From positions 1,550,001 to 1,614,000 of the forward strand of contig JAULSU010000006.1 in assembly GCA_030512335.1 (NCBI GenBank): 64,000 nucleotides of DNA. Direction: 5' to 3'. The DNA is from Immersiella caudata (taxonomy: Eukaryota; Ascomycota; Sordariomycetes; Sordariales; Lasiosphaeriaceae). Below, piece by piece: positions 55,058-64,000 of this stretch. Numbering within the stretch: position 1 is the stretch's first letter; each line of letters starts with the position of its first letter. Both the position numbers and the translations under genes were made by a program. The notes under the pieces were generated by a model. It was not told where the DNA came from. It saw nothing but the letters and a program-made list of their open reading frames with translations, and did not search any database.

Positions 55058-56723
55058 CTACTTGTGCCCTTTTGCGATGAAGATGCTCTTCGCAACCGCT
55101 ACGGCTTTGGCTACAGCTACAGCTACGCTATTCTCCTCCGCCTCTTCAGAACGTCTCTCGGCATCCAGCCGGCGCCACGTCTCCTTTCTTAGATCATGGC
55201 CTTCCATGAACGCTCTTACCCACTCCCTGCGAAACTTGGGCAGCTTTCTTCCAACCCCCTTTTCGCCCTCGCCAGCCAACCGTCTCAACGTCTCGAAGTA
55301 ATCCTCGAAGTCGGGATAGACCAGGGTAAACTTGGCACCGTCTCCTTGGACCTTCACTCGATCTTCTTCCCATCTTCTCATCTCCTCCACCGGAGGTAGG
55401 GTTGCTCGCCTCTGCCAGGATTCTCGCTACAAGGACGGCTTGCCATTCAAAGATCTTGAGGGTCAGGCCCACACCCACGGCGCCGACGAAGAGGAGAGTG
55501 GGATCTTGATGCCAGACGACGTGTTGGTAGAGGCCGGGGACACGATTTGTTTCGGACTGGGATCGGCGGTAGAAAGGGGAGGGTCCAGCTGTATCCGGTT
55601 CCGAAGATGATGTGATCAACATCCGGAATGGAGCTTCGTCGACCAGGTGAACTGTTCGGCCGGCGACATACGAGATCGAAGGGTGGGTTTAGATCTGAGG
55701 GTGCTGGAAGGCGAGTTCGCCAAAGTACACGTTGGAGTTGCGCCCCCCAGACGATGGCATGGACCGGGAGGGACGCTGTTTTGGTCGAGGCCAGATCAAC
55801 AGCGACGTCCACAGCCGAGACCGATGCACCTACTACCACCACACGCTAATTTTAAGCGTAAGTCACTCACTCTTCAGGTGGGTTTGGAGAAGTCATGCTC
55901 ACCTTTTCCCTGAACAGATCCCTTCCCCTGAAGTGCTTACTATGCACCACGCCCCCCGGCCCCGACTCCCCGACTCCCGACTCCCCGACTCCCGACTCCC
56001 CGAACCCCTCAAGCCCTTCGATGGCCGGAATGTACGGCACCCAAAAGTGACCAGACGCCACGACGACGGCATCAAGCCACTCGACCCACCAATAGTCACT
56101 CTCGTTGCCTTCTCTCCGCAGCTTCACCTTCCACTCGGTCCCGATCTTCTCGGCAAACTCGACAGTGGTGTTGTACGAAACCATGTCCCCGTACCCGTGA
56201 CGCTCAAAAAGACTGGTGATATACCGTTTCATGACCATACAGTGGCAAAAGGGTGTGTTGGGTCCGTGGATTGAAACTGACCACTCGCTTCCCTCGTCCG
56301 GAATGGGCTCCTGGCTGAACTGCAGAGCCGTGTCGTTGACGTTGGTCTCGAGATAGGGGTATACTGAAGGCTCTGTGAAACGCGGCCGGTCCAGTTTTGG
56401 TGTTTGCGCCGGGAGACTCTTGGGGATTGGAACTGGTGCGTCGGCTGCGCGGGTCGCGAGAGCGGGCAGGTTCGGTATGGTGGGCGGCCTTTCTATGTCT
56501 CCGATCCTGGAATGTTGCGTTAGGAGAGAGCACTCTTCCTTTCGGTCGTCGTATTCTTTGTCGCCTACCCACACAACCCCCCAACCCCCCAACCCCCTGG
56601 GCCTTCCTGTCTCTCAAACACTCGAATGAGATCAAACTTCTTTTCTTGTGCTAGGATATTAGTAGCGATAGCTCCGGCCGGGCTAGCACTAATGACGACT
56701 AACCTCTTTACCGGTGCGAACAT
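55058..56723 (-). pseudogene. decayed flavin-containing monooxygenase
   Basis: The order of family blocks is intact but lies in several frames. The FAD-binding start 'VKRLVVISASPAGAIATNIL' has Ser at two of the three glycines of GxGxxG. 'FERQEGPGG' is followed by a frameshift in a G-rich repeat at about 56,590. Then come 'DAVVVASGHFWVPYIPAIEG', an intron (about 55,853-55,911), the NADP-binding 'VVVVGASVSAVDVA', 'DVDHIIFGTGYSW', a frameshift at about 55,600 to 'RVPGLYQHVVWHQDPTLLFV', and another at about 55,395 to 'EEMRRWEEDRVKVQGDGAKF'. Intact enzymes oxidise N- or S-containing metabolites. The loss of the FAD glycines (G to A changes) and three frameshifts show it is dead. Confidence 0.78.
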
Positions 56724-57298
56724 GTCAAACAATAAGAAAGAAAAGGGCACAGACGAGAATGTAATCCCATCCGTCTGCAAAAATGTCATCCTCCATTCTT
56801 ATATCGTCATCTTGAGCTCCGCTGCGATAGCCGGTAAGTGAATCATCAGGGGTTTTGGCCGGGTGCGATACCCCTCGCCGAGACGGTCAGACGCGATTAG
56901 CGTGCATCGTGTGAGATGACACCATCCTATTGCGGGGGCGCTAGGCTCAGGCTATCAGGCATCGCTATTCGGCATCAGTGTTGAGGGCTGGCTTACCGGG
57001 TTTGCCCTTTGGTGGTCTTTGGCCAGATGAGCTGGCATGATTCGTGATGCATGCGATGGGTGGGAGGTGCCAGCTCTTCCAGCAAAGACAATGGGTAATG
57101 TCGTCTTCCCTTTTCTTTTTTGCATATTGGAGCAGCGGTAAACAAGGAGCAGCAAAGACAACAGTCGCGGTATTCAAAAGCTGGCACCGAATTTTTGGTG
57201 TGTTGCATCTGACCAGCAAAGACGTGAAAAGGAATGGATACATGTATGCCGGGCCCATATATCCTCCCCAACCCGACAAAGGGGCCCTCAATGAACAC
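56724..57298. other. intergenic region
   Basis: This lies between the FMO pseudogene and the 3' end of the aldo-keto reductase. No coding signal is seen. Confidence 0.45.
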
Positions 57299-58400
57299 TT
57301 ACGCACTGAGAAACTTCTCATGCACTCCCCCATATCTCTGCCCAGAAACCGGAAACGCGTCCAGAACGCGCTTTATCTCGATCATCTCCTCATCCGTCAA
57401 CTCCGCAGGCCGACAATTCTCCACGACACGTTCAACTCTCGTCGACTCCGGAATTGGAATCGCCCCCTGCCGACAAACCCATCCGATAGCCACTTGAGCC
57501 GTCGTCACCCCCTTCCTCTTTGCTATTTCCTCCACCGCCTCGACAAGCTTGAAATTCTGCTCAAACGCCCCGGGTTGAAACCGAGGCAGCATTCGACGGA
57601 AGTCATTCGCAGGCAGGTCATCCACTGAGCGAAGTTCTCCCGTCAGGAAGCCCCTGCCCACGGGGCTGTACGCTACCACGGGTATATCAACTGTCACTGT
57701 CAGTAATCACCCGCCACTCTATCCCAGAAGGAGAGGAAACCCACGCTCTCGACAAACACCCAAAACCCCGTTCCCAATCACATCTACAGTAAACAAACTC
57801 AAACTCTACCTCCACCGCACTGATGGGATGCACCGCGTTTGCCCTCCTAACCGTCGCAGCGCTGACTTCACTCAGTCCGATCCCGCCTATCTTTCCCTCC
57901 TTCACGAGTTCCGCGAGCGCCATGATGCAAGTTTCGATGGGGACGTTGGGATCAACACGAGCGAGTTCAAAGATGTCGATGGTTTTGACGCCTTTGAGGA
58001 CCTGAAGGGCGTTTTCGACGGAAGCGCGGATGGCGGAGGGGCTTCCAGTGGGACCGGACTGCATGGAGTAGGCGCCTTTGATGCTGAGGGTTATTTTGGG
58101 GGCGTCGGTGGGGTGGAGGGTGAAGTAGTGGTGGAGTAGGTGGAGGGAGTTGGCGGTGGGGGTGCCGTAGTGGATGGCCTGGGGAGTTTGTGGTGAGTAC
58201 TGGGGATGGGAAATGGTGGGAAGGGGTCTTACGCCGTTCCAGAAATTGGCGCCTTGCTCGAGGGCAGTTTTCATGACTTGGATGGCGATGGAGTAGTCGA
58301 CGGGTGCCCATGGTTTCGTCAGACCTAACATGCCGAAGCCGACACGGCCGATGGGTTTGCCATTGATGGTGTGATGGGCGATGGCGTTGCTAGAGCTCAT
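57299..58400 (-). CDS. aldo-keto reductase (pyridoxal reductase / YakC-like), one frameshift
   Basis: Exons 58233-58400, 57745-58178 and 57299-57690 with 54-bp introns (GTAAGA..CCCCAG and GTGGGT..TGACAG) give a protein of about 330 residues. Family blocks are 'GRVGFGMLGLTKPWAPVDYS', catalytic Tyr in 'AIHYGTP', catalytic Lys in 'ITLSIKGAY', 'ARVDPNVPIE', 'LVKEGKIGGIGLSEVSAATV' and 'DIPVVAYSPVGRGFLTGELR'. It reduces aldehydes such as pyridoxal with NADPH in the cytosol. Near 57,797 the expected 'EVEFELFTVDV' needs one T fewer in a T-rich stretch; as written the frame shifts before the second intron. This is either a very recent mutation or a sequence error, since all else is intact. Confidence 0.78.
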
Positions 58401-58999
58401 GGTGGCGAGGGTAGTCAAAGGTCTTTGTTGGTATCTTGGAGTCGTGTCGATGACAGTGAACGATGTGTGTGAGACTTTGATGTGGTCGGAACTCTTGACG
58501 TCCTCCGGCCTTAATAAGCGAAGTTTGCCTGGCCGAAACCCAACCAATTGATCGGGACCGGCCAGGAAACAAAGGCCGGCCACCGATCGGGGTCCCGCAG
58601 GGTGTATCCTCCGTGGATCAGGGTGTCGGGGTCCCCGTCCCGGAGTCAAAAGATTAACCCCGTTAATCCCGACAGTCGTCGCGAAACCGCGGTCCACGCG
58701 AACCTTGACAACCAACATGGGTTCCGTAAAAGCAACAAAATAGCTGACTCGGCATTTCTGATGCGTCTCGGTGTTTCGGGCAAACACGGCCACCCAAAAG
58801 CCAGCCAATCTCCACCTTCTGAAATGTGAACCCAAGGTCTTTCTCCGGGTCGTAGGTCTCTCAAGGCTTCTTTAACTCTACTTTGGATAGCCCAACTCTC
58901 TCGTAAAGCTTTTCGGGACTGACGCGGTACAAAAACATGATCCAAAGCCCGTGAACAAAGGACCGCGGCGAGGTGTCGTCCAGCTCATTTCCTGTGCTG
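58401..58999. other. intergenic region, promoter of the aldo-keto reductase
   Basis: No gene is recognised. The right end merges into the remains of the HET pseudogene. Confidence 0.45.
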
Positions 59000-59943
59000 T
59001 GGCAGTTTGCAGTATGCATCAATCCACAAAATACCGGAACCCCAGCTTCGAAGTGACAGTCAGGGCGTCTTCAATTGGTTTGAGGTGCCCCTCCCGACAG
59101 CCAGAGCGGACTGAATCTTGGGTTGCTTTTGCGGCTTGTCCCAGACGTAGCTCAGGGCCACATACTGTGGGTTCCCCTCCGGGATGCTTTGGTATGCCAG
59201 GATGGGGCGGGTCAGACAGTCGATGACGCTGAAGCCAGGAACCTTGCTTGAGGTGTCCACACTGCCGTCGACCCCGAGCCGTAAATCATCTGCGATGACT
59301 TTTCGAAGCGTTTCCAGCTCTCGTGCCGAATAGTGTTCACGTACCGGTAGCTCTTCCACCGTGTATAGATGTTGTCGCTCGAGAATAACCCCATTCTCTG
59401 GTGGTGGTAGGAGGCTCTGATAGATTGGTGCATTCGCTGAGCATCAGCCTGTACGCTTTCATGTTGGAAATAAATAATGTCAGAGTTTCGTCGAACGGAT
59501 GGAAATGACGTGAGCGGAAGACGTGAAGGCAGCGGTCGGTTTCCATTGCGCCCAATTTTGGACCCCACGGTGGGCACTCGGTCGAAAACTCGAACAAAAC
59601 CTCCACCAAACGGTCAATAGCTTTCATGTTTTGCAACGCCACACAGAGCCAGCAGTCCCTGCTTTTCAGAATGTGACTGATGATGGTGTGCGTGCAAAAC
59701 GGTTGTCGTCGCCATCGTCTCCATAGCTGTATAGGACCCATCGAAGATCTTGCCAAAGGTGATTCCCAGACAACCGTGGCATACTCTGTCCCGCAGTCCT
59801 TTGCCGTTGGCACTTGACGACATCTTGAGGGCAAGCCGGTGTTCGAAGGCGGTTGTAGGCGATCGAGTGCAGTTGAGTTCGAAGTCGGCGGTGAGGTGCT
59901 TTCCCTTCCGAGGGACCTCGTGAGCGTGAGGCATTGTGATCAA
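59000..59943 (-). pseudogene. HET-domain gene remnant
   Basis: On the minus strand a Cys-containing N-terminal part ('RVCHGCLGITFGKIFDGSYT') leads through frame changes to 'SVIDCLTRPILAYQSIPEGN' and the HET start 'PQYVALSYVWDKP'. A shift then gives 'PIEDALTVTSKLGFRYF', and one more extra base breaks 'WIDAYCK', the second HET block. Nothing of the rest of the domain follows before 58,900. At least two frameshifts and the truncation make it a pseudogene. It is a third HET locus in the window. Confidence 0.72.
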
Positions 59944-60334
59944 TAGACAATGTTTGGAAGGTACAGGTCCTTACCCCGCTTTCGTTAGCAGATGCCCCGA
60001 GTTGATTAGACGGAACAACCATGAAGCGGCGAATCTTGGAATCTAGCCATTGCTCCTAGGAAGTAACTGCGCCCAATGCCTCGGGGCTTCTAAAAGTCAA
60101 CCACAGCAATTTCATGAGGTGAAGCGGCATCGTAGAAAAATCCCAAGTGCACCCCTAGCAGGGCCAAAATATACCCATAACTCAGGACCACATTTCTTTT
60201 GACCATTTTGACCATTTCGACCACTATTTTGATTTCGCCATGAATCATAATGTAGCCTAATGTAACAAACTCATGCATTCAACAACAAGCCAATCCCCTC
60301 ATTCAAATACTACCCGCTCTCGGGGCAAGCTGCC
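59944..60334. other. intergenic region
   Basis: This is the upstream flank of the HET remnant and 3' flank of the vWA gene. A short GACCATTTTGACCATTTCGACCA repeat lies at about 60,199-60,221. No gene is seen. Confidence 0.45.
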
Positions 60335-61615
60335 TTACAATTCCCCCCAGACCTCACTCCCCTTAACCTTCACACAACTCCCCACCACCACTTCCTTACA
60401 AACATCATTCCCCACATTCTCCCGATCACACAGCGTATCCGCCTTCAACCCCGGCTTGACCGCCACACGATGCTCATGCCCACCATGCTCATCGCTCTCC
60501 CACTCCAACCTCCACTGCTTTCTGTTCTCTCCATCTCCCACGCCGTCTGCCTTGAATCCCGGCCTCGTAAGGCACATCGTCCCGAAAGGTGTTTTCGAGC
60601 ATGATGTTGTTTGATCGCAATGGTTTTTCCCGGGCGTGGGATCACACAGGTCGCAGCCTAGGATGTTGACCGGGGTAGTGACGGTCTGAGTAAAGTTGAC
60701 GCCGCCGGGGGTGCCGTTGAGAAGGAATGTGACGGTGCAGGACAGGGATTTCCCCTGGGGGGCCGATTTAGAGAGGGTGACGGTCTCGGCGAAGGAGATG
60801 GTGGAGCCGGAGGGGAGGGTAGCGGAGGGAGGGGAGAAGGAGACTTGGAGGCCGGGCGGGCAAGACGGCGAGGGGAGGACGGTAATGGGGAGTTTGGTTA
60901 GGCCGCGGATGATTTCGGCGGCGACGGCGGAGGGGGCGGAAGCGCGGAGGAGAGTTCCGCCTGTGGCCGAAGTTGCTGCGGAGGCTTGGGATTTGGCGTC
61001 GAGGGCATTGACGTCTACGGCAATGAGGCGGATGGAGGCCGAGGTGAGAGCCGAGATAGCGAGTGAGAGGGTTATCTTTGGGGCACCTGAAGGAGGGAAA
61101 GAGGGGTCGTGGGAGGGGAAGTCGCCGACAAGGACAATGATGCGGGAGGAGTCGGGCCGGAAGGAGATGGAGTCGGTGGCAAGCTTGTGGAGGGCAAAGA
61201 TCCAGTCCTCATCGTCATCGCGGCCAAACTGGGGGCGAAGGCTGTCAACAGCAGCTTGAACGGCGGTCCGGCTGGAGGTGAGAGGCTGGTTTACTTGGAA
61301 GCCGTTGGGGTCGCGGAGGTCGCCGAAACTCGTGACGGCGAACTGGGCTTGGGGCTGGGTGTTGCGGACTGTGTCGATGATGGCGTTGAGCTCGGATTTG
61401 ATGTTGTTGATGGCGCCGCCCATGCTGGCCGTGACATCTACGAGGAGGACTACATCAGGCTTGGGGGGGATTTCGGGGGTGTTGACAACTTTGGTGATCT
61501 GGAAGGAGGATTCAGGATCGGCGTTCTGGCTAACCGAGACTGGGGAGATGCCCGGCTCGGCAAGGGCCTGCCCGACGAGAGCGAAGAAGGCCAGGGTGAC
61601 GAAAGAGGAACGCAT
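60335..61615 (-). CDS. secreted von Willebrand factor A-domain protein
   Basis: A single exon of 426 residues. A clear signal peptide ('SSFVTLAFFALVGQALA') is followed by a vWA fold. The metal site is 'DVTASMGG' (Asp60, Thr62, Ser64; a DxTxS variant of the usual DxSxS MIDAS), then 'QFAVTSFGDLRDPNGFQV', 'GRDDDEDWIFALHKLA', 'RIIVLVGDFPSHDPS' and 'SIRLIAVDVNALDA'. A beta-rich middle and a cysteine-rich C-terminus ('CDLCDPTPGKNHCDQTTSCS') follow. It resembles the integrin-beta-like/vWA proteins of fungi, probably extracellular and divalent-metal-binding, with a role in adhesion or matrix contact. Ligand unknown. Confidence 0.85.
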   Translation of the reverse strand: MRSSFVTLAFFALVGQALAEPGISPVSVSQNADPESSFQITKVVNTPEIPPKPDVVLLVDVTASMGGAINNIKSELNAIIDTVRNTQPQAQFAVTSFGDLRDPNGFQVNQPLTSSRTAVQAAVDSLRPQFGRDDDEDWIFALHKLATDSISFRPDSSRIIVLVGDFPSHDPSFPPSGAPKITLSLAISALTSASIRLIAVDVNALDAKSQASAATSATGGTLLRASAPSAVAAEIIRGLTKLPITVLPSPSCPPGLQVSFSPPSATLPSGSTISFAETVTLSKSAPQGKSLSCTVTFLLNGTPGGVNFTQTVTTPVNILGCDLCDPTPGKNHCDQTTSCSKTPFGTMCLTRPGFKADGVGDGENRKQWRLEWESDEHGGHEHRVAVKPGLKADTLCDRENVGNDVCKEVVVGSCVKVKGSEVWGEL

Positions 61616-62161
61616 CTTGACAAATCTGCTTCCTACGTTTGACTTGAGTTGAGTCTTGAGGTTGAGAACTTTGACATGGCTCAGCTTTGGGATTCCTCTC
61701 GTTTTTGTAGCCCAGATCCCCTCTTCCCCGCAAAAAAAACCCTATTACAGGAGATTCACGTGGTTGGCCATTCCCGCAGTTTCGGCGTTTTGAGACTTCA
61801 GCCTGGTTGGACGCCACCACCGGACCGCGACCATGGCTGCAGCTTTGGAATGCGTTTGTGGCTGGCTGGGTGCCGAATATCTTCGTGTCTGTCAGACAGG
61901 CTATAGCGCTCTCAGCCGTCGGACATCGGTCAACTGCGTGGCTTTTTGTGATTGGATTGAGAAAATTCGGGGAGTAAAGGCCGTCGCGCGGGGGAATACG
62001 ATGTGCTGTGTAACAGAGAACTGGGGCCCCTTCGACGACTGAAACTCCGTCTCGGGTACCTGCAAGAGAATCGAAAATGAAATGGGAGAGCTGCGTTTGT
62101 ATTCGTCTGTCGGAAATGCAAAACGCAGAGAAACGCAGGGCCTTTTCCCGTCTGGCGACCT
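61616..62161. other. intergenic region
   Basis: This is the promoter region of the vWA gene and 3' flank of the cysteine-rich gene. No coding signal is seen. Confidence 0.45.
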
Positions 62162-62567
62162 TCAGGGGGTCTCGCAGCACTTGTAGTTGTCTCCCCCTGG
62201 GCATCTATCTGTTTTCATGACTATCAGTCGGCCGCCCTTTTTTACCAGTAGCGGAATACTCACTGTTGAGGTAGGATCCGATGGTGTTGCAAATGCTGTT
62301 CTTATCGCTGGTCCACTCGCACCAGCTGCTCCAACCAAGTTGATCTGGCTGCCCGTTGCATTCGTCGATGAGGCAGCACTTCACGTCGTCGGGATCGTTC
62401 GGGCACGCCCCATTGGTAGTCCTGCCCTTGTACCGTCGGCAGGTGGATGTCTTGATGCAGATGCCTTCCTCTTTCCATTGCCCCGTGGCTTTGCTGCCGG
62501 TACAACGGCCGTTGAGCGCTGCAAGGGTCGAGAAAGGAAAAGAGAGGAGGATGATTGCGAATTTCAT
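62162..62567 (-). CDS. small secreted cysteine-rich protein
   Basis: Exons 62264-62567 and 62162-62208 (55-bp intron, donor GTGAGT, acceptor AAACAG) give 116 residues. A signal peptide ('MKFAIILLSFPFSTLAA') precedes a domain with paired cysteines: 'NGRCTGSKATGQWKEEGICI', 'STCRRYKG', 'ACPNDPDDVKCCLIDEC', 'SSWCEW', and in exon 2 'RCPGGDNYKCCETP'. The CPxxxxxxKCC pattern occurs twice, so the spliced form completes the second half of a repeated module. Such modules stand alone or precede secreted hydrolases in fungi. It could be an effector-like or cell-wall-binding protein; no specific function can be claimed. Confidence 0.78.
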
Positions 62568-63535
62568 GGTCTGTATTTGGTGGTCAACAATGCTTGGAAT
62601 CTCCTAAACTGGAGCAGCTCTGGACGTACCCGGGACTCTTGTTGTTAATATACCTGTATCATGCAAGCATACCAGGAGAGCTGGAAGACACGGAGAGAGC
62701 AAACTGTCAGACGGGATTATGACCCGCCGACCCAACTATGCTTGTCGAATGGTGATTGGCGAGCCGGGGCGTGAAAGCTGAAATTAGCCGTTGCAGCCCC
62801 TGAGAGATGCAACCAACCCACTATTTTTATACAAGCTTTCCAGACAATAACGTCATGACCAAACAGCCGAGGGGTGGAACCTGGGTTGCGGAAATGATCG
62901 TCTGGTCGCGTGGAGGCTCTGCCATCCTGCATTTGCGTTTCCTCGGGTTCGTTGAGTCCTCCCTTGTAGGATGGATGGGGCTCAGAAATCGTGCTACTGC
63001 GACAGACCTCCCGTCGCATTGCTTCTGTTCCGGCTCCTGGGTTGTGCGCGCCTTGAGGTTGTCGATGGAGCGGGAGCGGTGGAGTGTTTGCCGTGTCAAG
63101 CCTTTCCGAGTGAAGGTACCGTATGGGTGGGGAAAGTTGCTCCTTTGAAGGAGGCCAAAACATTTACCATGGTGCCGATGCTGCCGCTGGTCCACGTCGA
63201 AGATTTGAGGCAAAGTTGACATCCCAGTTTTGCGAGAGTGGATGGAAGGCGCTGCGCGAGGAAATCCTTGGAGAGCCACACAAAACCCTGACCCTTGAAG
63301 TCTTTCCCTGACTCTTGGCTCCACACAAATGGGTCCTTGGCGAGGTCAAAGCGGAGCCATCCAATTTCCACGCTTTGTACGAGGCAAACTCTAAAAGGAG
63401 CAGCCCGAACGTCCGCATGTCTATTTGAACGGTATACTCAGGCTTTGTTTGGTATCGCGTCAACTGAGCAGGCTTATAAACCCACGTCTCTACCGAAAAA
63501 GAGACTGCGATTATTGGTCCGACTCCAATTGGTAG
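62568..63535. other. region without a confident gene
   Basis: ORFs of 100-165 residues on both strands overlap each other and have no domain. The right end may contain an upstream exon of the LRR gene that begins at 63536. Confidence 0.4.
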
Positions 63536-64000
63536 CTCTTTGCGCGAACTCTCATTGCGTGGAGAGACTTCGCCAGGCTGGTCTGGCACTTCGCCATCCA
63601 CCCTCCGCTGATATACAAAGGCCTACCTTATGAATTCCCAGAGGTCGTACCCTACTACGTCAACCGAGTTGGGCTCGCTCCCAACTCCGGCCTGCCGGTT
63701 GACAGTCTCAGCAACTTCGAAACAGTGGGCGAGGCCGCGGTAGCACTCATGGCTAGCCTCTGCCCTGATCTGGAGACATTCACCTGCGGAACGTACCATC
63801 GCCGAAACGATAGCCCAATGCTCCCGCTTTGCTTGCCGGGATCCATGCCTAGGCTCCGGGAGCTTACTATCATCTACCGCGACAACGAAAGCGGATTCGA
63901 ACTATCAGAGTGTTCGCTTCTTCTCCGCGCAGCGCCAAACCTCACAGCCCTGGAACTGCGCCAAGGCGCTAGCCAGCTGCCGAACGACCTAAAAGCTCGA
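63536..64000 (+). CDS. leucine-rich F-box-family-like protein, partial (runs off the right edge)
   Basis: After a possible acceptor (CCAATTGGTAG, ending 63535) the frame is open to the window end: 'TLIAWRDFARLVWHFAIHPP' at the start, then 'LMASLCPDLETFTCG', 'MPRLRELTIIYRD' and 'LLLRAAPNLTALELRQGA', with evenly spaced leucines as in the C-terminal half of fungal F-box/LRR proteins. The F-box itself, if there is one, lies upstream and was not found, so an earlier exon is expected. The 3' end is outside the window. Confidence 0.6.

Overview
The window is nuclear DNA of a filamentous ascomycete (Pezizomycotina, most probably a Sordariomycete). This rests on short introns of about 50-65 bp with GT..AG ends and CTAAC/CTGAC-type branch points, HET-domain and NACHT genes, F-box/LRR genes, a GH55 glucanase, a BIM1/X325 copper protein, a CFEM-like protein, Fot1/pogo transposon relics, and stop codons that look like repeat-induced point mutation (CpA to TpA). 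No bacterial-style operons, CRISPR arrays or confident tRNA genes were seen.

Layout. 0-6.6 kb: a 5'-truncated HET gene, a convergent two-exon helical protein of unknown function, a putative membrane protein, and an ankyrin/coiled-coil gene broken by several frameshifts, one at a 30-base C tract. 6.8-10.5 kb: MSH6, the mismatch-repair ATPase, with an N-terminal PIP box on a separate first exon. 11.4-13.5 kb: a junkyard holding a near-identical ankyrin array with RIP-like stops, the C-terminal end of a pogo-like transposase with a zinc knuckle, and an AAA-ATPase fragment. 13.9-15.4 kb: a seven-helix membrane protein. 16-17 kb: small or broken genes and a short hairpin. 19.2-20.9 kb: a cytochrome P450. 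22-25.8 kb: an NLR-like STAND protein with a SesB-type lipase domain followed by NACHT. 26.6-30.7 kb: an X325/BIM1-like GPI protein, a small membrane protein and a CFEM-like membrane protein. 32.3-33.6 kb: THI4 with a TPP riboswitch in a predicted 5'-UTR intron. 34.4-36.3 kb: a complete but mutated 1,883-bp Fot1-like element with 31-bp inverted repeats and TA target duplication, inserted in the last codons of an F-box gene. 37.6-41.1 kb: a second F-box gene and a second HET gene. 42.8-47.8 kb: a six-exon GH55 gene. 48.9-51 kb: a six-exon secreted HExxH protease with minisatellites in its introns. 52-58.4 kb: a C2H2-type regulator next to a related remnant, a decayed flavin monooxygenase and an aldo-keto reductase with one frameshift. 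59-64 kb: a HET pseudogene, a secreted vWA protein, a small cysteine-rich secreted protein, and a partial LRR gene running off the right edge.

How it fits together. Housekeeping functions (MSH6, THI4) sit among accessory genes of two kinds: secreted or surface proteins (GH55, protease, X325, CFEM-like, vWA, cysteine-rich) and genes of the fungal non-self recognition repertoire (two HET genes, one HET pseudogene, a SesB-NACHT NLR, and ankyrin relics like NLR sensor repeats). Many accessory genes are decayed, and the transposon and ankyrin repeats carry RIP-like mutations, so this looks like a fast-evolving, repeat-scarred region. All exon structures were inferred by eye from splice signals and frame continuity.
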